NCBI GenBank assembly: GCA_020831765.1
Contig: JAFIFY010000095.1
Location: forward strand, 1 to 64,000
Length of the DNA: 64,000 nt
Direction of reading: 5' to 3'
Origin: Phycisphaeraceae bacterium
GTDB taxonomy: Bacteria; Planctomycetota; Phycisphaerae; Phycisphaerales; Phycisphaeraceae
The notes below the pieces were generated by a model. The model ran no database searches and was not told the DNA's origin. It saw only the letters and a list, made by a program, of their open reading frames with translations. Below, piece after piece: positions 1 to 9,510 of the stretch. Each line of letters begins with the position of its first letter. Within the stretch, counting starts at the first letter, position 1. The position numbers and the translations under genes are program-made.

Positions 1-1384
1 GAGGGACGGCCGATGATGTGCTGCTGTAGGCATGCACCGCCAGCGCTGCCTCCAGCGAGGCCGTCTCAACTTCCGCGGCACTGAAATTGAGATAAAACGG
101 CGCTGCGCCGGCGGTCATCGCCGCGAAGAAGCGCTTATAAAGCTCCTCGATACGCTGAACGGCCTCACCCGGCGATGTGTGCTGCCTGGTCAGGTCATAC
201 CTGGGCAGGCGGCCGGGCGCGGGCGGCTCGGGAAAGTCCGCACCGCCCCACTTGGTGGCGATCGCACTGTGGCCGCTGAGCGTGGTGAGCAAGTGCCGGA
301 GCGTGGGGAACGTTCGATCACTGAAGCTGGCCGAAGTCCCGCCGCGGTAATAGCTGGCCAATTGGGCGGGGGCATCTCCACCCACCAATTGGCTGACCCG
401 GGTCGCACCGCTGTCGCTTCGGATCACTCCGGGTAGAATCGTCTCAAGGATGCCGGTGGTCCGCGAATCGTTCAGGCCGCCGCGATATCGCAGCGCGGCT
501 TCCTCGTAGATATCGAATCGCTGCCGGCGATGGTCCCAGATGCGTGCTTCGTTCACCCAATGGCCGGCCCGCGTCGCCGGGCTGAGCGAGCCCGGGGCCG
601 GCGGCTGCGTGGACTCCAGACCATGGCTCTGCCAGTTGGTCACACCACGGCTTGAGAGCAGAGCATCCAGCTCGGCCATACCGCCCGATTGAGCCAGCCC
701 AAAGAGGAAAGCAAGGTTCACATCCGTCGGGTGGTAGCCTCGAATCCACCTCGCATCGGCAGCGGCGGTCGGCAGCCGCGTGGCCACGTTCAGGTTCACC
801 AGTGAACTCAGATCGACGATCCGAGGGGCGATGATGTACTGCACATCGCCGATCTGGAATACCGGGGCCGGCTGGAAGGTACTGTCCCTGACACCGTTGC
901 CATCGGCATCGGCATTGAGAATCGCGTTGGTCAAGGCGACGTTGCTGTTCTCGGCGATGAACGGGGCACGGTTACCATCCGCCGGATTGATCCGCTCGCC
1001 CATGAGATTGGATAGATGCCGCCAGCGAGGTGTGCCCGCCGAAAAGTCCGGCAACGTTGTGGCCAGAAACATGTTGTCGCCCTGGCCGGGATTGTCCGTG
1101 TTCGTCCATGGGTAGTCATAGCCCGACTTGCCGTTGGCGGTATTCAGGAAGTTGCCATCTTCATCCACCAGGTTCTCCAGCAGAACCCGTTGCATGTACG
1201 CCACGGTGGACTGGATCACCTGGTCGATGTTGTTCTGATGCATCCGGCTGGTCGCCGCGCGGTCCGACCGCGCCACCTGGACGTATATCACACCGGCAAC
1301 GGTCACCAGGACGATGATGACCACCACCAGGATGAGCAATGAGCCTTTATGACGATTCAATCGTGGGTCGATCAGGCGGGGCAT
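1..1384 (-). CDS. GspK-like minor pseudopilin, partial (C-terminal end beyond the window)
   Basis: The frame is open from an ATG at 1384 to the window edge, 461 codons without a stop. GGAGG lies five bases before the ATG, which fixes the start. The N-terminus is a short basic leader ending in Lys13-Gly14, followed by about 20 hydrophobic residues (15-34), the layout of a class III signal peptide. The Glu at +5 found in ordinary pilins is absent, as is known for GspK. It follows four pilin-like genes in the order G-H-I-J, so the K position fits. GspK caps the pseudopilus tip in type II secretion. At more than 460 residues it is longer than usual (around 320). The assignment rests on position, the leader and the missing Glu; the rest of the protein matches nothing I recognise. 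Confidence 0.7.
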   Translation of the reverse strand, partial: MPRLIDPRLNRHKGSLLILVVVIIVLVTVAGVIYVQVARSDRAATSRMHQNNIDQVIQSTVAYMQRVLLENLVDEDGNFLNTANGKSGYDYPWTNTDNPGQGDNMFLATTLPDFSAGTPRWRHLSNLMGERINPADGNRAPFIAENSNVALTNAILNADADGNGVRDSTFQPAPVFQIGDVQYIIAPRIVDLSSLVNLNVATRLPTAAADARWIRGYHPTDVNLAFLFGLAQSGGMAELDALLSSRGVTNWQSHGLESTQPPAPGSLSPATRAGHWVNEARIWDHRRQRFDIYEEAALRYRGGLNDSRTTGILETILPGVIRSDSGATRVSQLVGGDAPAQLASYYRGGTSASFSDRTFPTLRHLLTTLSGHSAIATKWGGADFPEPPAPGRLPRYDLTRQHTSPGEAVQRIEELYKRFFAAMTAGAAPFYLNFSAAEVETASLEAALAVHAYSSTSSAVP

Positions 1385-1432
1385 AACTGCCTCCAGTCTT
1401 GCATAGGGCGGGGGCTGATCGTTGGTCGATGG

Positions 1433-2620
1433 CTAGCGCGGCCGGACCACGCGGATGATCTGCTCGAACATCCGCCCGGCATCGTCGCCATCGGACAGCC
1501 TGGCGCGGTGATCATGCAGGCGATAACGCACCCGAATCAGCGTCGGCCATTGTCTGCCTTCAAAATCATCATGCTGAAAAACCCAACCAACCTGGGCATT
1601 GGTGCGACCGGAGAACGAACGCACGCTTTCCGGCGGCGCGTTATTCATGTCGTGCCACTCGACGGGATCGCTGCCGCTCGAGAAGGAAAACGCCACCTCG
1701 AAACCGGAAACCCCGGCCATGAGAATCGGGTGCTGCTGGGCGATGTCATCGATGGAAACCGTATCCATCGATGGTGCGGGATTTACGCGAAGCCGATTGC
1801 TGGCGAAGGTCAAAAGATCGGCGGCCGTTCCGGCATACCCTGCCCCGGCCCGCAGTCGAGCGGATGAATCCGATCGTCCGACCAGCAACCGGTTCGCACT
1901 TCCCTGCGGACTGTCTGGATTATGGAGTGAGAACCGCGCCACATCGGTCAGTCCGTCCCAACGCTGGCTTGCATCGAGTTCGGCGACGGATCGCGTCTGC
2001 CCCGAAGGAAGGCTCCGCTCCCAGAGATGGGTCGCCTGCCGGGCCAGAATCCAACGCGAGGACAACTCATCCGGCGAGCCCACATCTCCAAGATTGCCGG
2101 CATTGTTCGCCCGCTGGGCGTGGATGTACGAGACCAGAAGGTAGGGTGCCGCGAGGCTGCTACCCAGGCTGGTATCACTGGCCGGGGTCATCGAGGTCTC
2201 AAGCCGGTTGGCTCGGATGAAGTATAAGCCGTCGCTGCGAATAGGTTGGCCCGGCTGTTCCTCGCCGCCGCGCAACATGCGCGTGGCATTCACTTGCTGG
2301 TTGGTGATGATCAGCACCCCACCCCGGCCAGGGTTCAAGGCAAAGGTTCGCGGATCGGCCTGGGCCGTCAGGCCGCCGGGACCGACCATCTGCGCTGCAT
2401 CCCGCTGAAGCTGGTCGCTGATGACGCGGCCACCGCTGATCACTTCACTCAGCGCCATGCCCTCGGTCACCGCGTTGCTCGTTTCGACCATGATCCGCCC
2501 GGCCAGGCTCATGACCAGCACCGCGATCGAGATCGACACCAGAAGTTCCATCACCGTGAAACCACGGCGACGATGCGGGTTGGAAACCGGATCGGGTTGT
2601 TGATGCCGTAACCTTGACAT
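1433..2620 (-). CDS. GspJ-position pseudopilin (prepilin-type N-terminus)
   Basis: A 395-residue protein with a prepilin cleavage site at Gly20/Phe21, the conserved Glu25 at +5 and a hydrophobic helix to about residue 40. PilD-type peptidases cut and methylate such precursors, which then assemble at the inner membrane. The ATG at 2620 is preferred because AGAGGAG lies about ten bases upstream. The frame extends to 2659 but has no ribosome site there. GspJ is normally near 200 residues, so this one is about double, with a long unrecognised C-terminal region. It sits between the I-like and K-like genes, about 40-50 bases from each, and is probably co-transcribed. Naming it J is inference from order. 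Confidence 0.8.
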   Translation of the reverse strand: MSRLRHQQPDPVSNPHRRRGFTVMELLVSISIAVLVMSLAGRIMVETSNAVTEGMALSEVISGGRVISDQLQRDAAQMVGPGGLTAQADPRTFALNPGRGGVLIITNQQVNATRMLRGGEEQPGQPIRSDGLYFIRANRLETSMTPASDTSLGSSLAAPYLLVSYIHAQRANNAGNLGDVGSPDELSSRWILARQATHLWERSLPSGQTRSVAELDASQRWDGLTDVARFSLHNPDSPQGSANRLLVGRSDSSARLRAGAGYAGTAADLLTFASNRLRVNPAPSMDTVSIDDIAQQHPILMAGVSGFEVAFSFSSGSDPVEWHDMNNAPPESVRSFSGRTNAQVGWVFQHDDFEGRQWPTLIRVRYRLHDHRARLSDGDDAGRMFEQIIRVVRPR

Positions 2621-2660
2621 CGAATCGATACTCCTCTGGCGGTTCGTCCGGAAAACCATC

Positions 2661-3443
2661 TCACCGCACGAAGTTGCTGACAGTCACGATCCGCCGTGTC
2701 ATGGTGACCCGATCCTCCGGCCGAAGCGACGAGCCGACTGCGGCCCGTCCGACCCAGATCGCCGAGACCTCGCCGGGAACCATGCCCGGGGATACAACGG
2801 CCAGGCGATTGGGCTCGATGATCCGAGCAACCCTGTGAATTCGCCCGGTTGAATCCAGGAACGGGTCGCCCACACGGATCGTCACCGCGGCGTTGGGCGT
2901 GTAGTTGAAGATGACCTCACCACCATCCGCCGCGGCCGATGCATTGAGTTGCACCACCGGTACGGGTGTGCTCATCACCTCCGTGCCATCACGCATGTGC
3001 CGTTCCAGGATGAACACGTATCCCGTCCACTGCGATGGATCGGTATCGGCTCCCGCTTGATTGCGCCGGATCAACGGATACCAGAACATTCGAGACTCAC
3101 CTCGTCTCAAGTTCGTGGGCCAGCGGTTCATCGCCGGGCCGGGAAGTGCCTGAACCCGAGTATGGGGCGCCGCGGTGGCCAGGTCCGCCTCGGCCACACC
3201 CCGTCCCTGGAGCAGATTGATCGCCGCCTGGGCGGTCGTGTGCGTCTGCACATCGGTGATGGCGTTGCGTTGCAGCACCGTGCCGACGGGCAGCAGGCTG
3301 GCCACAGCGGTGAAACCGATGACGAACACACCCAGCGCCACCAGCGTTTCCATCAGCGTGAAGCCGCCGGCCCGAATACCGCGCAGAGGGCGGGCGGCGG
3401 GCGAAACCTGATCGTCAATGATTTGGGAGATGTTCATGCTCAT
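2661..3443 (-). CDS. GspI/PilV-like pseudopilin
   Basis: A 260-residue protein with prepilin cleavage at Gly27/Phe28 and Glu32 at +5, followed by a hydrophobic stretch (about 33-50). The FTLMETLVALGVFV-type start is typical of GspI and PilV minor pilins. GspI is usually about 125 residues, so the globular part is enlarged. It begins three bases after the stop of the H-like gene and lies directly before the J-like gene, so it is in one transcript with them. It would help form the I-J-K tip complex of a pseudopilus. The class is clear; the exact subunit name depends on gene order. Confidence 0.82.
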   Translation of the reverse strand: MSMNISQIIDDQVSPAARPLRGIRAGGFTLMETLVALGVFVIGFTAVASLLPVGTVLQRNAITDVQTHTTAQAAINLLQGRGVAEADLATAAPHTRVQALPGPAMNRWPTNLRRGESRMFWYPLIRRNQAGADTDPSQWTGYVFILERHMRDGTEVMSTPVPVVQLNASAAADGGEVIFNYTPNAAVTIRVGDPFLDSTGRIHRVARIIEPNRLAVVSPGMVPGEVSAIWVGRAAVGSSLRPEDRVTMTRRIVTVSNFVR

Positions 3444-3446
3444 GAT

Positions 3447-4181
3447 TCACCTCGCTCCCCGTCGAAGGTCCACGCCGCTGTAACGGCCGAACATCAGCAC
3501 CCGTCCCTGGTCGATGACCTGGTTTCGCTGCTCGGCGCTGAGCGTGCCGGTCGTGGGAATCTGGGGCGAGATCGCCTCACGTGCGAATATCGCCGCGCCG
3601 ATCACCGTCCGATCGTCCGCACCCTCACGAAACAGCCGCTGCGACAGCCCATCACCGGCGATCAGTCGGCCGTCGGCATCGAAGCGGATTGCGAAAGGCG
3701 GGTTGATCATGCTGATGCTGCCGCCATCGATCGTGATGCCCACGACGCCGGCACCGGTGGGAATGTCGTAGGTTGGGGCGTTGAGGAGGTCCTCGAACCG
3801 GTAGCGCGGCGGCGACTGGGAGATGCCCAGGGAGCCGCCGACCGTCCCGTTCTGGTCATGACGCATCGGACGAATCACCAGACGATCGCCATCCAAGCGG
3901 AAACTCAGCCCCACACCGCCATAGTGAGCGCCCTGAATCTCAGGGTCGCGGGCGCCGATCGGATCCCCGGCATGGCTCCTGATCGTGGTCACCGCCACCC
4001 GAACGGTATTGGCCGTGTTGTCGACCAGGCTCGCCCGCCGCAAGGCCCCCAGAACCGGAAGCGCCACGGCGGCCAGAATGATCAGCACCGAGATGACCAC
4101 GAGCAACTCGATCAGCGAAAACCCCGGGGCGCGGCGAACCGGCCGGGCGGCACACGTTGTTCCATCGGGTCGTTTGCTCAT
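3447..4181 (-). CDS. GspH-position pseudopilin
   Basis: A 244-residue prepilin-like protein: cleavage at Gly20/Phe21, Glu25 at +5 and a hydrophobic helix with the ELLVVISVLIILAA pattern. The basic leader of 19 residues contains one Cys. It starts 12 bases after the gspG stop and ends three bases before the next gene, so the three are tightly coupled. GspH usually has 150-190 residues and forms part of the pseudopilus just below the tip. The globular domain here shows no motif I recognise. The protein class is certain from the N-terminus; the H label comes from its position between G and I. Confidence 0.82.
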   Translation of the reverse strand: MSKRPDGTTCAARPVRRAPGFSLIELLVVISVLIILAAVALPVLGALRRASLVDNTANTVRVAVTTIRSHAGDPIGARDPEIQGAHYGGVGLSFRLDGDRLVIRPMRHDQNGTVGGSLGISQSPPRYRFEDLLNAPTYDIPTGAGVVGITIDGGSISMINPPFAIRFDADGRLIAGDGLSQRLFREGADDRTVIGAAIFAREAISPQIPTTGTLSAEQRNQVIDQGRVLMFGRYSGVDLRRGAR

Positions 4182-4193
4182 GGTTCGATCCCC

Positions 4194-4670
4194 CTACCGC
4201 TCGAAACTGTAAATGTCATCGTTGGTGTTCGAACGACGATCCGGCCCATCGGAAACAAAGAAGCTCTCCGTTCGATTCAGGTCCGCGCTTCCTTGGGGGA
4301 AGTAGCGGAATTCCCGATCCCATGCATCGCGCACGGTCGTGAAATCCGTACGTGAAGGGTGCAGTCCATCTCCGATGCTCTCGAGGACCTGACGCGCTTC
4401 GGGGTGCTGCTTGAGTCGCTCGATAAGTTGCCGGATATTCGTGTTCGTCGGCAGCGGGCGACCTTCCAGGACCGAATCGCGATAGACCCGCTCGGCGGTC
4501 TCGAGCTTGGCCAGTGTCGCACGGGTCTCGCTGTGGGTGCCCCTTTCCATGGCCGATCTCATCAGCGCGACGCCGATGCCGATCAGAATAAGGATGACCG
4601 AGATGATCACCAGCAGTTCCACGATCGTGAAGCCGGAAGCGCGTTTTGTTCGAGGGGTTCTCTGGGTCAT
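4194..4670 (-). CDS. gspG: Major pseudopilin GspG
   Basis: A 158-residue protein with prepilin cleavage at Gly13/Phe14, Glu18 at +5 and a long N-terminal helix. The C-terminal third has the GspG layout: a DAW segment, an aromatic-rich strand, then a loop ending VSDGPD...NDDI before the last residues. This matches the calcium-binding loop of GspG, where the family normally reads GADG...DADI. GspG is the shaft subunit of the type II secretion pseudopilus. It follows gspF by about 50 bases and precedes the H-like gene by 12. Length is normal for the family, unlike the other pseudopilins here. Confidence 0.85.
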   Translation of the reverse strand: MTQRTPRTKRASGFTIVELLVIISVILILIGIGVALMRSAMERGTHSETRATLAKLETAERVYRDSVLEGRPLPTNTNIRQLIERLKQHPEARQVLESIGDGLHPSRTDFTTVRDAWDREFRYFPQGSADLNRTESFFVSDGPDRRSNTNDDIYSFER

Positions 4671-4719
4671 GACAATTCCTTTGCCGATGCGGTCAATCGC
4701 CCGTGGAAGCGCGGCGGGC

Positions 4720-6057
4720 TTACTGGCCCACCGTCTGGATCAGGGCCACCATGGGCAGGAACAGGGCCACGACGATACCACCGACGATGACGCCGAGGAT
4801 GACCACCATGATCGGCTCAAGCAGTGAAACGAGGCTCGCGACCATCGTGTCCACTTCGTCGTCGTAGTTTTCCGCGATCTTCTCCAGCATCTTGTCCAGC
4901 TCGCCGGTCTCCTCGCCAACGTCGATCATGTTGGTCACGATCGAATCGCAGACCTTGGTCTGTCGAAGCGGCTCGGCGAAGCTGTCACCCTGTCGTACCG
5001 AATCATGGACTCGCAACAGCGCCCGCTGATAGACCGCGTTGCCGGTGGTCTCACGGGTGATGTTCAGTGAATCAAGGATCGGCACGCCGGCATGGATCAG
5101 GGTGCCCAGGGTGCGTGTGAACTTGGCGATGGTGGCTTTCTCCACCAACTTGCCGAAGATCGGGGCCTTGAGGACCACCGCATCGATGAAGAACTTGCCG
5201 CCCTCGGACTTGCGGATCAGCTTGATCAGCATCCATGCGACAATGGGCAAGAGCAGAAGCCAGACCAGGCCGGGGACGATCTGACCTTCGTTGCCCTCAG
5301 CGCCCACCCAGACAAGGATCGGCCCTCCGATCCACTTGCTGGTGTTGATCAGGAAAAGGGTCAGCCACGGCAACTCGGTGTCGAACTGGTCGAAAATCTC
5401 GATGAACTTGGGCACGATGAAGATCATGATGCCGAACACGATGATCGCGGCGACCGAAATCACCACCGCCGGGTAGATCATGGCACCGACGATCTTCCGC
5501 TTCAGCCGCGCGGCCTTTTCCAGGAAGTCGGCCAGTCGCTTGAGGATCATTTCCAGCACACCGGCGACCTCGCCGGCGGCGATCATCTTGCAGTAGAGCT
5601 TGTCAAAGGCTTTGGGGTGGCGGCTCATGGCGTCGGAGAGCGTCGACCCGGCCGACACATCCTCGGCCACCTCGGTGAGGATGTCCTTGAGAAGGCCCGG
5701 TTTCTGCTGCGCTTCGAGCACCTGGAGACTGCGCAGGATCGGCAGACCCGCATCCTGGAGCGTGGAGAACTGGCGTGTCAGGGTCGTCAGGTCCTTGGTG
5801 CTGACGCCGCCGATATTGATCTGAATGTCGCCAAAGCCCTTCTTCTTGGCCGTCCGCGCGCCACCGCCCCTGGCCGGTGCCGCCTGGGCGCCCGGCGCCC
5901 CGGATTTCTTCTTGACCTTCATCTCGCGGAGCGGCGAGCTTAGGAAAAGGCCCTGGCTCTTGATCCGCGCGGTGGCTTCCTCGGAATTGGCCGCCTGGAT
6001 CGATCCCTTCTGGGCTTTGCCGGCGGCCGTCAGGGCTTCATAGGTGTAGGTGGGCAT
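4720..6057 (-). CDS. gspF: Inner-membrane platform protein GspF/PilC
   Basis: A 445-residue polytopic protein starting with the family's Y-x-Y-E-A-L-like opening. Two repeated T2SSF cytoplasmic domains (about 95-215 and 295-420) are separated and followed by membrane segments near 188-221, 265-285 and 411-440. A basic Gly/Ala-rich linker (about 45-75) joins the N-terminal domain to the core. GspF is the platform that couples the GspE ATPase to pseudopilin assembly. It is flanked by gspE upstream and gspG downstream, the usual order. Length is a little above the typical 400 because of the linker and an insert near residues 245-265. Confidence 0.93.
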   Translation of the reverse strand: MPTYTYEALTAAGKAQKGSIQAANSEEATARIKSQGLFLSSPLREMKVKKKSGAPGAQAAPARGGGARTAKKKGFGDIQINIGGVSTKDLTTLTRQFSTLQDAGLPILRSLQVLEAQQKPGLLKDILTEVAEDVSAGSTLSDAMSRHPKAFDKLYCKMIAAGEVAGVLEMILKRLADFLEKAARLKRKIVGAMIYPAVVISVAAIIVFGIMIFIVPKFIEIFDQFDTELPWLTLFLINTSKWIGGPILVWVGAEGNEGQIVPGLVWLLLLPIVAWMLIKLIRKSEGGKFFIDAVVLKAPIFGKLVEKATIAKFTRTLGTLIHAGVPILDSLNITRETTGNAVYQRALLRVHDSVRQGDSFAEPLRQTKVCDSIVTNMIDVGEETGELDKMLEKIAENYDDEVDTMVASLVSLLEPIMVVILGVIVGGIVVALFLPMVALIQTVGQ

Positions 6058-6167
6058 GGTAAGGGCCTCAAAACCTTGGGTTGGATGTTCTCATTGCCGC
6101 ATGGGGTCAGCAGCGCGATGCCGCGTTCGCTCCAGAGCCGTTTTCGCCTGCCCGGCACCGGCCGGCT

Positions 6168-6198
6168 GGGCCTTGTTCGGCCCGGGTCCACCGGACCC
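6168..6198 (-). other. Tandem GC-rich hairpins between gspE and gspF
   Basis: Two perfect inverted repeats abut in the 161-base gap between gspE and gspF. One is GGGCC-TTGTTC-GGCCC at 6168-6183; the other is GGGTCC-ACC-GGACCC at 6184-6198. Neither is followed by a T-run in the direction of transcription, so they are not classic terminators. They could be an RNA-processing or stabilising element, or a weak attenuator, that sets gspF-gspK expression against the ATPase gene. Confidence 0.4.
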
Positions 6199-6218
6199 CT
6201 CCTTGCGAGGGTTGGGGA

Positions 6219-7976
6219 TCAATCATCGACGATCGTTTCACGGACGACTTCATCGATGGTGGTAATACCGTCGTATAGCGCCAGCAGGCCGCTGTGCCGC
6301 AGCGTTCTCATGCCGCGCTTGAGCGCTTCGGCCCGAATGACCTGCGTCGAGGCGTTATGCATGATCAGCTCGCGCAACTCATCGTCGAGCACCATGATCT
6401 CGTAAAGCCCCTGACGTCCCTTGTATCCACTGTTGTTGCACATCTCACAACCGCGACCCCGGTAGAACTCGCGATCGCGAATATCCTCGGGCGTCAGGTC
6501 GATTTCGAGAAGCTGTTCCTCGGTCGGCGTGAACGCCTCGCGGCAGCGGCCGCAAATCTTACGGACAAGTCGCTGGGCCACGATGCCCTCGAGTGTCGCC
6601 GTGACCAGAAACGGCTCGAGGCCAAGGTCCAGCAATCGGGCGATCGAGGAAGGAGCATCGTTGGTGTGCAGCGTGGTGAACACCAGGTGGCCGGTCAACG
6701 AGGCTTCAACGGCGATCTTGGCCGTCTCGAGGTCGCGCGTCTCGCCGACGAGGATGATGTCCGGATCCTGGCGGAGGAAACTTCGCAGCGAACGGGCGAA
6801 AGTCATCCCCACATCGGGATTGACCTGCACCTGCACCAGCCCTTCGATGTCATACTCAACCGGGTCTTCGACGGTGAGAATCTTTACATCGGGGTTATTG
6901 AGTTCATTGAGGGCGGCGTAAAGGGTGGTGGTCTTGCCCGAGCCGGTCGGTCCGGTCACGATCACGATCCCGTTGGGCTTGTGGGTGAGCTGGCGGAAGA
7001 CATCCAGATCGTCACTGCGCAGGCCCAGTCGTTCGAGGTCCAATTGGACATTGCTGCGATCGAGAATTCGCAACACCACCGATTCGCCGTTCATCGTCGG
7101 CAGGACCGCGACGCGCAGGTCCACCGGGTTGCCCGCGACCAGCAACTCGATTCGTCCATCCTGCGGAACCCGCCGCTCGGCGATGTCCAGCTTGCTCATG
7201 ACCTTGACGCGACTGACGATGGGCATAGCCAGGTGACGCGGCGGCGGCATCATCTCATAGAGCACGCCGTCAATGCGATACCGCATCTTGAACTCATCCT
7301 CGAACGGCTCAAAGTGAACGTCCGAAGCCTTGTCCTTGATTGCCTGCATGAGCACCAGATTCAGCAGCCGCTTGACCTTGTTGTCCTCGGCAGCCTCCAG
7401 CAGCGAGTCGAGATCGATCGATTCACCGCGATCCTTGAGCTCTTCAAGGACCGAATCTTCCGAAATCTCTTCGATCAGCGACGCCAGCGACTCATCCTCG
7501 CCGCCGTAGTACTTGCCGATGAGCTTGTCGACCTGTTCGGCGTCGGCCACGACCGGCCGGACCTGGAAGCCCATCAGCAGGCGAAGATCATCGACCGCGC
7601 GGAAATTCGAAGCGTCCTTCAATGCGATGGTCAGGTGATTGGTCGCCGCGTCATACGCCAGAGGTAAGACCTCATAGGCGCGGGCCGTCTCGGGAGGAAG
7701 AAGTTCGATGACCGCCGGTTCAATCTCAATCTCCTCGAGGTTGAGCGATTCCATCCCGGCCTGAGCCGCAAGCGCGGCATTGACATCCGCCTGCTGAACG
7801 TAGCCCAGTTCGACCAGAATCTGCCCCAATGGCAGACGCCTCTGACTCTGAAGCTGGAGCGCCTCGGAAAGCTGTTCACGATCGACCTTGCCCATTTTGG
7901 TGAGAATCCGGCCAATGCGACGGCCTCGATACTCACTGCCGGAATCGGCCTGGGATCGGGAAGTTTCTGGGGGCAT
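6219..7976 (-). CDS. gspE: Assembly ATPase GspE/PilB
   Basis: A 585-residue secretion ATPase. An N-terminal T2SSE_N domain occupies about 18-160. The NTPase core has Walker A GPTGSGKT at 342-349 (Lys348), an Asp box, and Walker B IILVGE with Glu412. A tetracysteine zinc site, Cys475/Cys478 and Cys510/Cys513, is typical of GspE and PilB. It powers pseudopilin extraction from the membrane through GspF. The gene lies upstream of gspF and downstream of pilT. A 366-base gap before it contains a possible promoter. A second complete paralogue lies at 9735-11489. Confidence 0.93.
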   Translation of the reverse strand: MPPETSRSQADSGSEYRGRRIGRILTKMGKVDREQLSEALQLQSQRRLPLGQILVELGYVQQADVNAALAAQAGMESLNLEEIEIEPAVIELLPPETARAYEVLPLAYDAATNHLTIALKDASNFRAVDDLRLLMGFQVRPVVADAEQVDKLIGKYYGGEDESLASLIEEISEDSVLEELKDRGESIDLDSLLEAAEDNKVKRLLNLVLMQAIKDKASDVHFEPFEDEFKMRYRIDGVLYEMMPPPRHLAMPIVSRVKVMSKLDIAERRVPQDGRIELLVAGNPVDLRVAVLPTMNGESVVLRILDRSNVQLDLERLGLRSDDLDVFRQLTHKPNGIVIVTGPTGSGKTTTLYAALNELNNPDVKILTVEDPVEYDIEGLVQVQVNPDVGMTFARSLRSFLRQDPDIILVGETRDLETAKIAVEASLTGHLVFTTLHTNDAPSSIARLLDLGLEPFLVTATLEGIVAQRLVRKICGRCREAFTPTEEQLLEIDLTPEDIRDREFYRGRGCEMCNNSGYKGRQGLYEIMVLDDELRELIMHNASTQVIRAEALKRGMRTLRHSGLLALYDGITTIDEVVRETIVDD

Positions 7977-8342
7977 GGTGAATCCTCATCAGGCCGGCAT
8001 CGGCCATCGTGCGTCGCCGCGGAACGCCCACTCGCGCCCGGCAGCCCTTGCCCCCCTCGCCCCCCATCACCCCCAAAGCGGCACCATAAGGGCCAGCGCC
8101 ATCCGTAACCTAAGCTTGGTGTCCACTACTCTGCCAAGCAAGTATTCGAAATTCATTGTCGCAATTTCATGTTCCGGCTAGGCTCTCAAACTCGGCGGCG
8201 ATCAAAAGTACGGAGAACGCACGCATGTCAGAGCCGTTCCTAACCTGAGTATATCGCATGATGGTCCACTTGAACATCAGGAAAACAGGATATTTAGAAA
8301 AGTGACACCAGGCTTTAGTTACATCGGGCCCAATTCGAACCC
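7977..8342. other. 366-base intergenic region upstream of gspE
   Basis: No supported ORF. It is more A/T-rich than the flanking genes. It holds an inverted repeat GCTTGG/CCAAGC (8114-8119 and 8134-8139, 14-base loop) and a possible minus-strand promoter near 8248-8276. No tRNA or riboswitch motif was recognised. Confidence 0.5.
8248..8276 (-). promoter_or_regulatory. Possible promoter of the gspE-K operon
   Basis: On the minus strand a good -10 hexamer TATACT (8253-8248) lies 17 bases from a poor -35 TGTTCA (8276-8271). The region is A/T-rich against its surroundings and lies about 270 bases before the gspE start. The -35 match is weak, so an activator or a different promoter is equally possible. 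Confidence 0.3.
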
Positions 8343-9473
8343 TCACGAGTTGAGCAGACTGGGCTTGACATTCTTCTGTTCAAGCTCATCGCGTCCAACT
8401 TTTCCGCCTGCTCGCATGATCTTCTCGCGCAGCTCCGAAGCCCGGGTCGCCCGATCCACCGCATCATCCGCCGAAATCTTGCCCTCGGAGTAGAGCTGCC
8501 ACAGGTGCTCATCCAACAACTGCATGCCGTACTGACGGCCGGTCTGGATGGCCGAATCGATATGGTAGATCTTGTTTTCGCGGATGTAGTTCTGGACGGC
8601 GGGGGTCACCATCAGAAACTCGTAGGCCGCGACCATGCCCTTGACATCCACCCTGGACATCAGTGCCTGGCTGAGGACCGCGATCAAACCGGTGGAAAGC
8701 TGCACCCGGATCTGGGCCTGCTGATTGGTTGGAAACGCATCGACGATTCGGTTGATGGTGCCCGCCGCGCCCGTCGTGTGGAGGGTCGCGAACACCAGGT
8801 GGCCGGTTTCGGCGGCCCGGATCGCCGACTCGATGGTCTCCAGGTCTCGCATTTCACCGACCATGATCACATCCGGGTCCTGACGGAGCGCGCGGCGGAG
8901 CGCCTCGGCGAAACTGGGCACATCATTACCCACCTCGCGCTGGTTGACCACCGATTTTTTGTGCTGGTGGTAATACTCGATCGGGTCTTCAATGGTGATG
9001 ATGTGCCGATCACAGGTCTCGTTCAGCCAGTTGACCATCGAAGCCAGGCTCGTGGTCTTGCCCGAGCCGGTGGGCCCCGTGACCAGAAAAAGACCACGCG
9101 GTCGCTGAATCAGTTCTTTGACCTTCTTGGGCAGGCCGATCTTTTCAAGACTCAGCAGTTCGTTGGGAATCTGGCGGAGCACCAGGCTCACGTTCCCCTT
9201 GACCCTGAAAATGGAAACACGGAATCGCGCCTGATCGCCGTAGGCAAAGCCGAAGTCCGAGCCACCCTCTTCCTGAAGTTCATTCTGGGCTCGTTCCGGG
9301 GAGATGGCCTTCATCAGCGCCATCGTGTCATCCGGCTCCAACACCTTGGTTTTCAGTTCGATCAGATGGCCGCGAATGCGCACCGTCGGGGGCCGGCCGA
9401 CCGTCAGGTGAAGGTCGCTGGCTTTCTGCTTAACCACGGTATCCAGTAGGCGGTCAATATGGAGGGTGGACAT
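8343..9473 (-). CDS. pilT: Twitching/retraction ATPase PilT
   Basis: A 376-residue protein with Walker A GPTGSGKT at 133-140 (Lys139), Walker B IMVGE with Glu207, and the PilT signature AIRAAETGH (about 217-225) followed by ATLHT. There is no zinc tetracysteine site, which separates PilT from GspE/PilB. PilT depolymerises type IV pili for retraction. The ATG at 9473 has AAAGGA about eight bases upstream; the TTG extension at 9500 has no such support. It lies between two assembly ATPase genes on the same strand. Type II secretion operons normally lack a retraction ATPase, so the machine here may be a retractable pilus or a hybrid. Confidence 0.94.
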   Translation of the reverse strand: MSTLHIDRLLDTVVKQKASDLHLTVGRPPTVRIRGHLIELKTKVLEPDDTMALMKAISPERAQNELQEEGGSDFGFAYGDQARFRVSIFRVKGNVSLVLRQIPNELLSLEKIGLPKKVKELIQRPRGLFLVTGPTGSGKTTSLASMVNWLNETCDRHIITIEDPIEYYHQHKKSVVNQREVGNDVPSFAEALRRALRQDPDVIMVGEMRDLETIESAIRAAETGHLVFATLHTTGAAGTINRIVDAFPTNQQAQIRVQLSTGLIAVLSQALMSRVDVKGMVAAYEFLMVTPAVQNYIRENKIYHIDSAIQTGRQYGMQLLDEHLWQLYSEGKISADDAVDRATRASELREKIMRAGGKVGRDELEQKNVKPSLLNS

Positions 9474-9510
9474 CAGGTCATCCTTTTGGGGTAGTAACAA
9501 ACGAACTGGT

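Noticed and set aside
5092-5943. Plus-strand frame of 283 codons rich in His, Asp and Gly
   Set aside because: Antisense to gspF; the composition is the mirror image of the real gene's codons.
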